A stretch of 50,476 nt of DNA from a virus: positions 1 through 50,476 of IMG/VR virus record IMGVR_UViG_3300009182_001870; one strand, given 5' to 3'. How positions within the stretch are numbered: the stretch's first letter is position 1; each line of letters starts with the position of its first letter. Below the pieces are notes generated by a model. It made no database searches. It was not told the DNA's origin and saw only the letters and a list, made by a program, of their open reading frames with translations. Positions 1-8,131 of this stretch are shown piece after piece. Both the position numbers and the translations under genes were made by a program.

Positions 1-1601
1 GCTAACATTTGTTCTTTGCTAGGACTCCAACCCTTACCTGTCTTGGCAAAATAGTTCATCATTGCCGGCAGGGTCTTTATTAAATGTGCTCGATAATCTT
101 CTGGATCATCCTGTTGACCTTCCGCCACACCTTTCTTTGCCTTGACAGGTTTTTGTAAACCCTGTTTGATCAGTTCCATTAAATTCATAGCATCTTTCTC
201 GCTTATAGTTCCTGGCAAACCTTGCATAAATGTTTGCAAGTCACCTGCTACCGCTGCGGCTCTCATTTTGGTTCCACTCATTCCACTAACATCGTCCGAA
301 TCTGGATCACGCTCGCCTGCTGATACCACTCTAAGCATGGCGTACTGATATTCTTTACCGTTGTAATCATTTAACAATTTTTCAAAATTTGCTACACGAT
401 CTGAACCAGCTACCATGATCAACTCTTGATACTTGCCATTCAAAACCTTAGCAGCTTCAATGGGAGTTCTAACAGTGGCATCACAGGCTACGAAATTAAC
501 ACCAGGAAACATCTTGCGCAAATATGCAATTTTTTGTTCAACTGACAGGGGATTTGACTTGTGATCTTGTGTTTTTGACACATAAATTGCATGATCTGCG
601 CCTTGTTGTTCTGCTATGTGCTTGACACTAGTGATCAACAATTCGTGCCCAATTGTAGGAGGTTGAAAACGTCCAAATGCAAATACAATTTTCTTGTTGC
701 CGTTTTCCATTAGGCTTCTAAATATGGATCTATTTTCCTTAAATGTCTGTTGTATCTTGGCCAATGCTGCTTCTTTACCAGCACCTTTGGCGGTTCCTAC
801 TTCGCCACTCTTAACAGATATCATACTGGCAAATACACCCTTCATACGTTCACCGCTGCGGGGATTACGAATGTTGCGCTTGCATTGTTGTAGTAAATCG
901 TCAAAGCCAGCAGTTAAATCATACTGAAATAATAATTTTTGAACGTCATTAAAGTTTTTACTTGACCACAGTACTTCTCTATTGGCCTGTTTGAATGTAC
1001 CTGGTTCATATGTTACCCTGCGCAGTTGTAATTCAACTCCACTTAGATTAAATTCGTATTCTTGATCTTGCGACAAAGGCTCTTTAATTTTAATACCCAA
1101 CTTTTGAAACAATATGGCAGGGTCTGTTTCAATAGTGGCAATCTTGGTCAGTCCTAAAATCAATCCCTGTTCTTCAGCAGGCATATCTAAAAAACTTTGT
1201 TTGAAACTTGCTTCTGCTGCATCTAATGCGACAATGTTATCAACCTGTGCGCTATACCCTAATGCATCATCGTGATAACGAACGCTGACCAATTCACCTG
1301 CATTGTATGTTCTTTTACCTGCGTGTTTGGCACTGCTAAAAGGTACAATAACAGTTTCAGGCATCTTAGTAAAAAATGCCTGAAGTTCTTTTTTGATGGT
1401 CGCTTTGTCTTTGTCGCTTTGAATATGAACAACTAGGTCAATGTCACCAAAATCTTGTTTGTTAGGATTGCTATTATAACTTCCACTTGGAGTCATACTA
1501 ACAAAGCCTGGAAACTTTGATAGTAGGTGTTGATACGATGCCAAGAATTGTTTAAAGTCTTGACGACTTTTTACTCTATCTGCTCCTGCTACGCCGCTCA
1601 T
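1..1601 (-). CDS. Nucleotidyltransferase fused to cytidylyltransferase-like domain (partial, runs off left edge)
   Basis: I translated this by hand because the gene has no stop inside the window. The start ATG (1601-1599) overlaps the TAA of the next gene upstream as TAATG. Residues about 40-58 carry a polymerase-beta-fold motif: G-S followed by GDIDLVV, with Asp53 and Asp55 as likely metal ligands and a third acid in QVDNIV near 121. From about residue 304 a second Rossmann-like domain starts. Its FGRFQPPTIGHELL (GxFxPxxxGH) and later MSGTKMR (ISGTxxR-like) motifs are those of NMN adenylyl-/phosphopantetheine/cytidylyltransferases. At least 533 residues lie in the window. So the protein joins two unrelated nucleotidyl-transfer folds. 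The substrate is unknown; RNA or a nucleotide-sugar are both possible. Fold assignment is confident, role is not. Confidence 0.85.
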   Translation of the reverse strand, partial: MSGVAGADRVKSRQDFKQFLASYQHLLSKFPGFVSMTPSGSYNSNPNKQDFGDIDLVVHIQSDKDKATIKKELQAFFTKMPETVIVPFSSAKHAGKRTYNAGELVSVRYHDDALGYSAQVDNIVALDAAEASFKQSFLDMPAEEQGLILGLTKIATIETDPAILFQKLGIKIKEPLSQDQEYEFNLSGVELQLRRVTYEPGTFKQANREVLWSSKNFNDVQKLLFQYDLTAGFDDLLQQCKRNIRNPRSGERMKGVFASMISVKSGEVGTAKGAGKEAALAKIQQTFKENRSIFRSLMENGNKKIVFAFGRFQPPTIGHELLITSVKHIAEQQGADHAIYVSKTQDHKSNPLSVEQKIAYLRKMFPGVNFVACDATVRTPIEAAKVLNGKYQELIMVAGSDRVANFEKLLNDYNGKEYQYAMLRVVSAGERDPDSDDVSGMSGTKMRAAAVAGDLQTFMQGLPGTISEKDAMNLMELIKQGLQKPVKAKKGVAEGQQDDPEDYRAHLIKTLPAMMNYFAKTGKGWSPSKEQML

Positions 1602-2575
1602 TATTGTCTCACCTTTAATGCTGAATTGTCTGGGAGGAACTTGCCCGTTAGTCCCAATGCATCTTTACGTTTGCGCCATTCATCTTGCATATCGTCTGGA
1701 ATGTCTGCGCGAGTGCTGTCTAGGATTTTGAAGTAAATGTTTAACAATGTGCTGTATTCTTCAGGCTTCATTTTGGCTTTAAATAGATTATGTAGTTTGT
1801 AATAATCTTCTGCATCTGCTTGGGTAATCTTAAATCCTAGTCGCTGACCTAATACCGCTAATGCACTGTCTGGATCGTGTGCAATGATTTCGCCAGTGGA
1901 TTTATCCTTGACTCCATTAACGTGATTAAAAGATAGTCCTGCTACTTGAAATGCAGCCAACATTAATTGTGTTCTATGTAGGCCCTTGATATTTGATTCT
2001 TTTGGATATGCTGCGGAATGATAACTAAACTTTAACCAATCTAAATTACCAATCATCCAATCAATTTGTACGCCACTTCCGACGTGTTGTCCCTTGGCAT
2101 CAATTTGTGGAAACAGTCCAAAGATGTTGCCATCAGTAACTTTCTTTTCATCACAATATAAACTAGGTGCGTGACTGTTGATATGCAATGTTAACAATTT
2201 TAAGAACGCTTTCATACGACTTTGTTCTGGTGTGCTGCTACGGGCACGTTTTTGTAATGCTTCTGCTTCTGCTGCAACACCTGCTGGATCGATTCCCCAG
2301 GCTGCAATACTCGCATCACTCATTTCTTTGTCTAGTAACTCACTAGCACTAACACCTAAGTCAATGTCTCCGCTAACATCTTTCTTACCTACTGACCCTA
2401 GTGGAATAAAATGTTGGCTGTTAAATATGCCAGCCTTCTTTGGAAATATATGTTTTAATTCTGTAAAGTATGCAGCCAGCGTGGGCTCAATATCTTCACG
2501 TTTGATACTAGTAGTCTTACCTGCAAATACATTTCCGCCTTCCGTGAGGTAACTTAATAGTTCTGTTATTCTCAT
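1601..2575 (-). CDS. Polymerase-beta-fold nucleotidyltransferase, possible capsid-targeted protein
   Basis: 324 residues. The signature LGS (59-61) followed by GDIDLGV gives Asp70 and Asp72, and QIDWM supplies a third acid at Asp172, so the catalytic triad of the polymerase-beta nucleotidyltransferase fold looks intact. It sits directly upstream of a second, larger protein with the same fold and is coupled to it by TAATG, so the two are probably paralogues or a functional pair. The N-terminus MRITELLSYLTE/GG looks like a short amphipathic leader ending L-T-E, the cleavage pattern of T4 prohead protease gp21 on capsid-targeting peptides; that is inference. Substrate unknown. Confidence 0.8.
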   Translation of the reverse strand: MRITELLSYLTEGGNVFAGKTTSIKREDIEPTLAAYFTELKHIFPKKAGIFNSQHFIPLGSVGKKDVSGDIDLGVSASELLDKEMSDASIAAWGIDPAGVAAEAEALQKRARSSTPEQSRMKAFLKLLTLHINSHAPSLYCDEKKVTDGNIFGLFPQIDAKGQHVGSGVQIDWMIGNLDWLKFSYHSAAYPKESNIKGLHRTQLMLAAFQVAGLSFNHVNGVKDKSTGEIIAHDPDSALAVLGQRLGFKITQADAEDYYKLHNLFKAKMKPEEYSTLLNIYFKILDSTRADIPDDMQDEWRKRKDALGLTGKFLPDNSALKVRQ

Positions 2576-2576
2576 T

Positions 2577-2954
2577 TTATGCCCCTATCTTATAATGTTT
2601 GCCACTGGTGATATCTTCTCGATAGTGGTCGTATAATCGTTCACACATTTCTTTCATTAGTTCTTTGTCAAAGTTATTTTCAAAATGTCCAGGTAATTTT
2701 TTTTGATGATAAAATTCTTTGCAGCCTTTTTCAACCATTGGCATAAATTCTTTGGTCATTTCTTCTTTGTCCAAAGTTTTATTTTTATGTGATTTATGAA
2801 TCTTTGTTGCAATTGGGTGGAAGAAATCCTTATGCAATTTATCGTGGTCAATAATAAACCAGAATAGGTCATTATTCATATTATTGTCGTCCTTGTTTTT
2901 TGCCATCGTTTTGTTGATGTCAACACCCTTGCCAAAGAATTCTCTTAAAAACAT
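2577..2954 (-). CDS. Hypothetical protein, 125 aa
   Basis: No family recognised. The protein is charged and rich in Lys, His, Asp and Met; the centre and C-terminus look helical, with several HD/HK pairs (IIDHDKLHKD, IHKSHKNK) that could bind metal but match no motif I know. It begins MFLREFFGKG, a short amphipathic start. A good Shine-Dalgarno (AAGGAAC) lies 6 nt before the ATG. It is followed one base later by the nucleotidyltransferase pair and is probably co-transcribed with them. Confidence 0.75.
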   Translation of the reverse strand: MFLREFFGKGVDINKTMAKNKDDNNMNNDLFWFIIDHDKLHKDFFHPIATKIHKSHKNKTLDKEEMTKEFMPMVEKGCKEFYHQKKLPGHFENNFDKELMKEMCERLYDHYREDITSGKHYKIGA

Positions 2955-2987
2955 ACTGGTTCCTTATTTCAATCGCAACTATATATT

Positions 2988-3006
2988 ACGATAGATATCC
3001 TATCGT
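2988..3006. repeat. Small hairpin between genes
   Basis: ACGATAG and CTATCGT form a perfect 7-bp stem around a 5-nt loop. It lies in the 82-bp gap between the 133-residue protein and the 125-residue protein. There is no U-run after it, so it is not a convincing terminator. It directly follows an AATAAATA octamer on the minus strand. Confidence 0.5.
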
Positions 3007-3007
3007 G

Positions 3008-3015
3008 TATTTATT
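3008..3015 (-). promoter_or_regulatory. Weak T4-type late promoter candidate
   Basis: On the minus strand this reads AATAAATA followed by C, one mismatch from the T4 late consensus TATAAATA. It is 53 nt before the ATG at 2954, further than the other candidates in this window (about 21-23 nt), and the region is AT-rich, so confidence is low. Confidence 0.3.
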
Positions 3016-3036
3016 CAACTTTAACCAAATAGTTAA

Positions 3037-3438
3037 TTAGTGATTATATAGAACGGATTGAACTGTACCGGCGTCTAATTCAACGCGGCTTCTAACCCAG
3101 ACAAAGTTGCCGTAGAAATTAAAAACGCTTACTGTAGAGGTATTTTGCTCCATTGCTTGGTAACTAGTCATACTAAAACTAGTGCCATCAACTGGGAACC
3201 AATCAGTATCTTGTGGAGCTGTGGCAAGAGTAGCTTGCATAGTGACCGTGCCAACAAATGTGTTATTGCAAGTATATTGTACGGTGTGTAAACCTACACT
3301 GGAACCATAGTATCCATCACCTTTTTCTTTTTGGCTAATGAATACTAGGGTATTTGTACCACTATTGGGGTATACAACAGCTACGCTACTGGTACTGTTA
3401 TATATGGGAAATTCTAAGCCGATACTGAGTGCTGACAT
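3037..3438 (-). CDS. Hypothetical, likely beta-rich virion protein, 133 aa
   Basis: The sequence is rich in Thr, Ser, Val and aromatic residues, with alternating hydrophobics and almost no helix-forming stretches, as in small phage tail or baseplate beta-proteins; no family recognised. I place the start at ATG 3438 (MSALSIGLEF), not at the TTG 21 nt upstream, because AGGAAC lies 6 nt before this ATG. A T4-type late octamer CATAAATA sits 22 nt upstream (3461-3468), so it is probably a late structural gene. The start overlaps the end of the upstream gene by 25 nt. Confidence 0.7.
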   Translation of the reverse strand: MSALSIGLEFPIYNSTSSVAVVYPNSGTNTLVFISQKEKGDGYYGSSVGLHTVQYTCNNTFVGTVTMQATLATAPQDTDWFPVDGTSFSMTSYQAMEQNTSTVSVFNFYGNFVWVRSRVELDAGTVQSVLYNH

Positions 3439-4130
3439 ACTTGTTCCTGATCTAGACAAGTATTTATGCTAGAACGCAGGATAAATTCCTCAACCTTGTG
3501 TACGTTATGACCCATGAATAATCCAATCATAGCCAGTGTGGACGAATCTTCCACTAGGATATATGGATTTTGCTGCCATCCCTGTATAAACCAATTAACC
3601 GTTGATCTAGGAATCTTAATTTTGTCACCGTAATTATGACTCCAAGATTCAAATTGAACTTTGGTATTTGCATTACATTCTGATTTAAAGTAGACCTTAT
3701 ATCGATATTTCTGATGCGGTAAAGTATTTCGAATAACTTTTTTTGCACCGTTGTTAGTGATATAATCAAACTCCAAGTCACTTGCTGGTTCATATACTTC
3801 AGCTATATAAGGTGTCAGTTCTTTTATGATAGAATTGTAAAGTTCTTTATCTTTACAATATATACTAAAAATACTTTGCTCTGCTCTGATTTGTATTTCT
3901 TTGTCCAAGAATGGAATCAAGGACCTTGTGAATTTTAACAGGCGTGGTTTATCAACTTGTCTACGCTTGGCAGGCCACCCTACAATACCGTTACTTTTAT
4001 TGTGACAGAAGTTTAAAGTTTCCGCAACACTGGTCCGTTTGATTCTCCACGATCCTTCAACGTTGCACCTAATTTTATAAGGCCACTTGCCGTAAAACAA
4101 TTTAGATGTTGCTTGCTTGTTGTATGTCAT
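3414..4130 (-). CDS. Hypothetical protein, 238 aa, downstream of clpA
   Basis: No family recognised. The N-terminal half is basic (many Lys/Arg around residues 1-70), with [13 protein letters not shown] near the start; the last third has a motif-like YILVEDSSTLAMIGLFMG. The start ATG at 4130 lies within the last codons of clpA (29-bp overlap), with AAAGG 8 nt before it, so it appears translationally coupled to clpA. That could make it a partner or adaptor of the Clp machinery, but nothing in the sequence proves it. Confidence 0.75.
   Translation of the reverse strand: MTYNKQATSKLFYGKWPYKIRCNVEGSWRIKRTSVAETLNFCHNKSNGIVGWPAKRRQVDKPRLLKFTRSLIPFLDKEIQIRAEQSIFSIYCKDKELYNSIIKELTPYIAEVYEPASDLEFDYITNNGAKKVIRNTLPHQKYRYKVYFKSECNANTKVQFESWSHNYGDKIKIPRSTVNWFIQGWQQNPYILVEDSSTLAMIGLFMGHNVHKVEEFILRSSINTCLDQEQVCQHSVSA
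3461..3468 (-). promoter_or_regulatory. T4-type late promoter
   Basis: The minus strand reads CATAAATA followed by C, 22 nt before the Shine-Dalgarno-supported ATG at 3438. Seven of eight positions match T4 late TATAAATA, and the distance agrees with the octamers at 12697 and 19125. Confidence 0.55.
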
Positions 4131-6372
4131 TTTTAACCTTTACTACTGGCAGGGGATCAATAAAGTTCAACTTTAATTTGTTATCATCAAGTGTAATTTC
4201 AACTACCCCGCCATTAGTTAACTTACCAAATAAAATCTCTTTGCTTAATGGTTTCTTAATCATGTCATCAATAGTACGTTGTAATGGACGTGCGCCCATT
4301 TTACTATCAAAGCCTTTATTAACTAGGTACTCTAATGCATCGTTAGTAGGTTTAACGTGAATGTTTTTATCCTTAACTAGTGCATTGAGTTCACCGATAA
4401 ACTTCTTAACAATAAGAATCATTGTGGTCTTGTCTAATTTGCCAAAGCGGATAACACCATCTAACCGATTGCGAAACTCTGGAGCAAAGAACTTGCTAAC
4501 AGCATCTTTGGGATCACTGTCACGTTCCAAACTACCAAAACCCACTGCATTTTTTTCAGCATCAGCTGCACCCAAATTACTTGTCATAATGATAATAGCA
4601 TTGCGACCATCTGCTTTCTTACCATTACTACCAGTTATAAATCCATTATCCATCAATTGCAACATAACAGTTAGCACATCTGGGTGAGCCTTTTCAACTT
4701 CGTCTAACAATAGAACACAGTTAGGATTCTCTTGCAAACTTGTAATCAGTTGTCCAGCATTGTCGTCAAAGCCAACATATCCTGGGGGAGCACCGATAAA
4801 CTTGGCCACACTATGTTTCTCTTGGAACTCGCTCATATCAAAGCGAACAAGTTTTGTTCCCATATTAGATGCAAGTTGTTTAGCCGCTTCTGTTTTACCA
4901 ACACCCGTGGGGCCAACAAATAGAAAACTACCAACTGGTTTGTTTAAAGATTTTAATCCAGACTGTGCAATAAACACCTTGTCCAACAAACTTTCAATAG
5001 CAGTTTCTTGGCCATATACTTTGGCCTTCATATTCTTTTCTAGGTTAGCTAAATTAGTATTGTCTTTATTGCTTAATTGTTCCAATGGAATGTTAGCAAT
5101 CTTACTGATCTCAAACAAGATTTCAGCATGGTCAACTGTTCCACCTTCTTCGTCACGTACTTTAAAACGAGCACAGGCGCAGTCAATCAAATCAATTGCC
5201 TTGTCAGGTAACTTCTTATCAGTCATATATTTGACACTGTACTTAACTGAGTCAATGATTGCTTGATTAGTAATCTTAACACCGTGATGTTTTTCGTAAT
5301 ACTTTTTAAGACCTTTCATAATCTTAACAGCAGTTGCTTCATTGGGCTCGTCAATAGTGACACGTTGGAAACGGCGCATCAATGCACGATCTTTTTCAAA
5401 GTGTTTACGATATTCTTCCCACGTTGTACTGGCAATAACTTTGATCTTGCCGCGGCCCAATGTTGATTTAAGCATATTAGCCATATCATTGCTGCCGCCG
5501 CCACTAGTACCAGCACCATTCATCATATGTGCTTCGTCAATAAACAGAATACAGTTGCCTTTCTTTTCAAGGCCACCAATAACTGCTTTCAATCGTTCTT
5601 CAAAATCACCACGATATTTACTGCCTGCCAACAATGCACTGATATCCAAACTATAAACAGTATGTTCTTGGATAAATTTAGGTACAGTATTTTCTACAAT
5701 TTTGCGAGCAAGGCCTTCTGCAATAGCAGTCTTACCAACACCTGGATCACCAATCAAAATTGCATTAGCTTTTGTACGGCGAGCCAATACCAATTCAATT
5801 TCTTCAATCTCTTTATCTCGACCAATAACTGGGTCAATTTTTTTACTCTTAGCTTTGGCAGTTAAATCAGTACAGAATTGAGTAATCATTCGAGCAATTT
5901 GGGGATTAACATTCTTTTCTTCTTCAACAACTTCTTCACGTGCCGATTCTTTGTTTAAGAATGTAATAAACTTATCTTTATCAATGTTGGCTTTGTTAAT
6001 AAAGAAGTTTGCGTGACTTTTCTTTTCACTAAACATACTGATAAAACAATCAACAGGTTCAATAATCTGACGTCCGCTGAATAGTACTTGGGTAAACGCA
6101 CGATTCAACATACGATCCAGTATATCAGTTTTCTTAGGTTTTTCTACGTCAGGATTTACAATGTCACCTAATTCGTTTTCAATATATAATTCAACGTCTT
6201 GCTTTAGCTGAGTAATATCGGCACCAAAAGAAGTTAATATAGCTGTGAATGATTCATTGTTCAGCATACTATACAAAAAATGCTCCAGTGTAATGTACTC
6301 GTGGTTATTAACACCAGCTACATTAATTGCATTTTCAAAGATTTGTTCCAGATCTTTATTTGGTTCCAACAT
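4102..6372 (-). CDS. clpA: ClpA-type AAA+ unfoldase
   Basis: 756 residues, the length of E. coli ClpA. ClpA unfolds proteins and feeds them into the ClpP chamber. Two AAA+ modules are intact: Walker A at 208-215 (GDPGVGKT) with DE at 279-280, and Walker A at 487-494 (GPTGVGKT) with DE at 557-558. The N-terminal 1-150 resembles the Clp N-domain ([11 protein letters not shown]). The ClpP-docking loop, IGL/F in ClpA, is represented by VGF at 610-612, followed by [11 protein letters not shown], so docking to a ClpP is plausible; the phage itself encodes a ClpP at 37098-37721. There is no ClpB-type middle coiled coil. It overlaps the deformylase stop as TAATG. Confidence 0.97.
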   Translation of the reverse strand: MLEPNKDLEQIFENAINVAGVNNHEYITLEHFLYSMLNNESFTAILTSFGADITQLKQDVELYIENELGDIVNPDVEKPKKTDILDRMLNRAFTQVLFSGRQIIEPVDCFISMFSEKKSHANFFINKANIDKDKFITFLNKESAREEVVEEEKNVNPQIARMITQFCTDLTAKAKSKKIDPVIGRDKEIEEIELVLARRTKANAILIGDPGVGKTAIAEGLARKIVENTVPKFIQEHTVYSLDISALLAGSKYRGDFEERLKAVIGGLEKKGNCILFIDEAHMMNGAGTSGGGSNDMANMLKSTLGRGKIKVIASTTWEEYRKHFEKDRALMRRFQRVTIDEPNEATAVKIMKGLKKYYEKHHGVKITNQAIIDSVKYSVKYMTDKKLPDKAIDLIDCACARFKVRDEEGGTVDHAEILFEISKIANIPLEQLSNKDNTNLANLEKNMKAKVYGQETAIESLLDKVFIAQSGLKSLNKPVGSFLFVGPTGVGKTEAAKQLASNMGTKLVRFDMSEFQEKHSVAKFIGAPPGYVGFDDNAGQLITSLQENPNCVLLLDEVEKAHPDVLTVMLQLMDNGFITGSNGKKADGRNAIIIMTSNLGAADAEKNAVGFGSLERDSDPKDAVSKFFAPEFRNRLDGVIRFGKLDKTTMILIVKKFIGELNALVKDKNIHVKPTNDALEYLVNKGFDSKMGARPLQRTIDDMIKKPLSKEILFGKLTNGGVVEITLDDNKLKLNFIDPLPVVKVKNDIQQASNI

Positions 6373-6872
6373 TATTTAAATTTCCTATTTTTAAGTTTCT
6401 TAACTGCCATAGCCCATTTTAAGGGGCTAATCCTATCTTTAAACACAATGCCTTCTAAATGATCCAATTCGTGAAGAAAGCATTTACAATTATATCCGTC
6501 AAATTCTGATTCTTGCCATTCACCTTTACTATTTTGCCACCGAGCCTTAATTGCTGTGGGACGTTTAATATTAACATAGATACCGGGAAAACTCAAACAT
6601 CCTTCTTCCAAATCTTCGATAGTATCAGTTGTTGCTACTACGATTGGATTGAAAAATGCCTGTGCCAATTCAGGAGTTGCCTTGTGTCCCATAACAAAGA
6701 CACGCAAAGGCAGTCCAACTTGTGTTGCTGCAAGTCCAATCCCATCATTAGCCAACATAGTTTCTATGAGCTCCTGTTCTAATTTAACTGGATCTAAGAC
6801 ACAATTCTCAAAATCAAATTCTTCAGTTTTTTCTCGAAGCATATTATCAGGAAATTTTACAATGTTTAACAT
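6372..6872 (-). CDS. def: Peptide deformylase
   Basis: 166 residues, the usual length. It removes the formyl group from N-terminal Met of nascent proteins. All three family motifs are present: GIGLAATQVG (44-53), EGCLSFPG with the metal ligand Cys92, and HELDH with His134, Glu135 and His138. The residue before HELDH is Leu instead of the common Gln. Phage deformylases are known in marine myoviruses, but this one sits between dnaJ and clpA, suggesting a protein-maturation operon. No clear Shine-Dalgarno precedes the ATG. Confidence 0.97.
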   Translation of the reverse strand: MLNIVKFPDNMLREKTEEFDFENCVLDPVKLEQELIETMLANDGIGLAATQVGLPLRVFVMGHKATPELAQAFFNPIVVATTDTIEDLEEGCLSFPGIYVNIKRPTAIKARWQNSKGEWQESEFDGYNCKCFLHELDHLEGIVFKDRISPLKWAMAVKKLKNRKFK

Positions 6873-6880
6873 AGTTTTAT

Positions 6881-7714
6881 TTAAATGGTTAGTTGTTTCA
6901 ACAGTTCTTTTTGCGTATCTGTAAAGTTGGTTGGTATAGTGATATTAATGCTTAATAGCATACGACCTTTAAATCTATTATCATTTACTTTGGGCATTCC
7001 ATAACCAGCAGCCGCAAGTATTTGTCCGTGCTGTGTACCTGGCGGAATTTTGATATCTAATAGTGCACCGTTTATGGCGGATATTTGAACAGTCTTGCCT
7101 AGTATTGCATCAATACAATTAACGTCTATTGTGCGAACTAAGTCATCGCCTTGTCTACCAAAGGTGTGATGTTGTTGTACTTGTACAGTTAGATGTATAT
7201 CACCTCTAGGAGCATTGGGCACACTATCATCGCCCATACCTGCCAGTCGCAATGTCATCCCGTCACTAATGCCCGCAGGAATTTTAATTTCTAAAACTTG
7301 ATCTCGGCCAGTTGGTAGTTGAAGATTGGCAATCATATCCTTACCGTTAAATGCTTCTTCCAAAGTAATAACAGTTTGGATATTCAATATTCTATTTCTG
7401 GCCTGTTGCTGTGGCCTCTGCCCAAACATATTTCCAAAAGGATGCCCGCCACCGCCAAACATTTGTCCAAAGATATCTTCAAAGCCTGGGGGCATTCCGC
7501 CACCAAACCCGCCATTGAATTGTGGTTGAGGATTATCGTATTGTGCCCGCTTGTCCGGATCACTTAATGTGCGATATGCTTCCTCCACTTCTTGAAACTT
7601 TTTGGTATCCCCGCCTTTATCCGGATGATGCTGGCTAGCCAACTTACGATATGCACGTTTGATATCGTCTGGACTTGAATTTTTATTGACGCCTAAGGTA
7701 TTGTAATGATCCAT
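6881..7714 (-). CDS. dnaJ: DnaJ/CbpA-type Hsp40 co-chaperone
   Basis: 277 residues. The J-domain (1-70) has HPD at 30-32, needed to stimulate DnaK ATPase. A Gly/Phe/Pro-rich linker follows (about 68-105), then two C-terminal substrate-binding beta-domains and a C-terminal tail. The CxxCxGxG zinc modules of true DnaJ are absent, so it is a type II Hsp40 like CbpA. It would act with host DnaK. It heads the operon dnaJ-def-clpA, directly behind a consensus sigma70 promoter; no Shine-Dalgarno is visible and the predicted 5' leader is only about 15-20 nt. Confidence 0.97.
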   Translation of the reverse strand: MDHYNTLGVNKNSSPDDIKRAYRKLASQHHPDKGGDTKKFQEVEEAYRTLSDPDKRAQYDNPQPQFNGGFGGGMPPGFEDIFGQMFGGGGHPFGNMFGQRPQQQARNRILNIQTVITLEEAFNGKDMIANLQLPTGRDQVLEIKIPAGISDGMTLRLAGMGDDSVPNAPRGDIHLTVQVQQHHTFGRQGDDLVRTIDVNCIDAILGKTVQISAINGALLDIKIPPGTQHGQILAAAGYGMPKVNDNRFKGRMLLSINITIPTNFTDTQKELLKQLTI

Positions 7715-7721
7715 AATAGAA

Positions 7722-7752
7722 AAAAGGTATAGTAAATTATACTATACCTTTT
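7722..7752. repeat. 13-bp palindrome over the dnaJ promoter
   Basis: AAAAGGTATAGTA (7722-7734) and its perfect complement TACTATACCTTTT (7740-7752) flank a 5-nt loop. On the minus strand it ends in a U-run, so read-through RNA from the lysis operon would form a terminator-like hairpin. It also embraces the -10 box of the dnaJ promoter, so it could equally be an operator. RNA started at that promoter would lack the 5' arm. Confidence 0.8.
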
Positions 7753-7764
7753 AACAGTAGTCAA
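7736..7764 (-). promoter_or_regulatory. Consensus sigma70 promoter of dnaJ-def-clpA
   Basis: The minus strand has TTGACT (7764-7759), 17 bp, then TATAAT (7741-7736). The predicted start is about 15-20 nt before the dnaJ ATG. This is a host-polymerase, hence probably early, promoter. Confidence 0.8.
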
Positions 7765-7770
7765 GTAAAA

Positions 7771-7977
7771 TTATTTCTTAACTGGAACTACATCGGAGCC
7801 TTCTAACTTTTTATGAACTTTGATTGTTTTGCAATCTTGTGCTGGTTTGCCAGTTTTTTTGTCCATCACAGGCTTGCCTGCTTTGTCCATTTTATCGTGG
7901 CATACTTGTTTTGTTTCTGCTTCAGCAAATGCGGTAGTTGCCAATGTAAATGCTAATAATGCTAATATTTTTTTCAT
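7771..7977 (-). CDS. Small secreted periplasmic protein, 68 aa
   Basis: A classic Sec signal peptide: MKK, a hydrophobic core, then TAFA/EAE as a signal peptidase I site after about residue 18. The mature part is about 50 residues, lysine-rich, with two cysteines (VCHDK and DCKT) that could form a disulfide and a partly repeated DKAGKPVMDKKTGKP. The start is two bases after the stop of the 47-residue gene, with GGAG just before, so the two are coupled. It closes the lysis operon; a role in lysis or envelope defence is inference. Confidence 0.8.
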   Translation of the reverse strand: MKKILALLAFTLATTAFAEAETKQVCHDKMDKAGKPVMDKKTGKPAQDCKTIKVHKKLEGSDVVPVKK

Positions 7978-7978
7978 G

Positions 7979-8122
7979 TTATCTCCAAAAGAATAGTAAT
8001 GTTTTTAATTTGTCAATATACTTTTGCAAGTATTTTTCTTGAAAAGTTTTTGCATAAATTGGCTGTGGAAAATTCCATCCAATAAATGCGCCAACCATAA
8101 TCCAAAATAGTGTTTCTAACAT
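7979..8122 (-). CDS. 47-aa single-span membrane protein
   Basis: Found by reading the gap. It starts MLETLFWIMVGAFIGW, a hydrophobic segment, and continues with an amphipathic Lys/Gln/Tyr-rich tail. AAGGAAC lies just before the ATG and the TAA is separated by one base from the next ATG, so it is well embedded between the holin and the secreted peptide. It could be a small holin-accessory or antiholin, but nothing confirms that. Confidence 0.7.
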   Translation of the reverse strand: MLETLFWIMVGAFIGWNFPQPIYAKTFQEKYLQKYIDKLKTLLFFWR

Positions 8123-8131
8123 AAGTGTTCC

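Noticed and set aside
3439-3459. TTG start for the 133-residue protein
   Set aside because: The ATG at 3438 has a good Shine-Dalgarno; the TTG does not.
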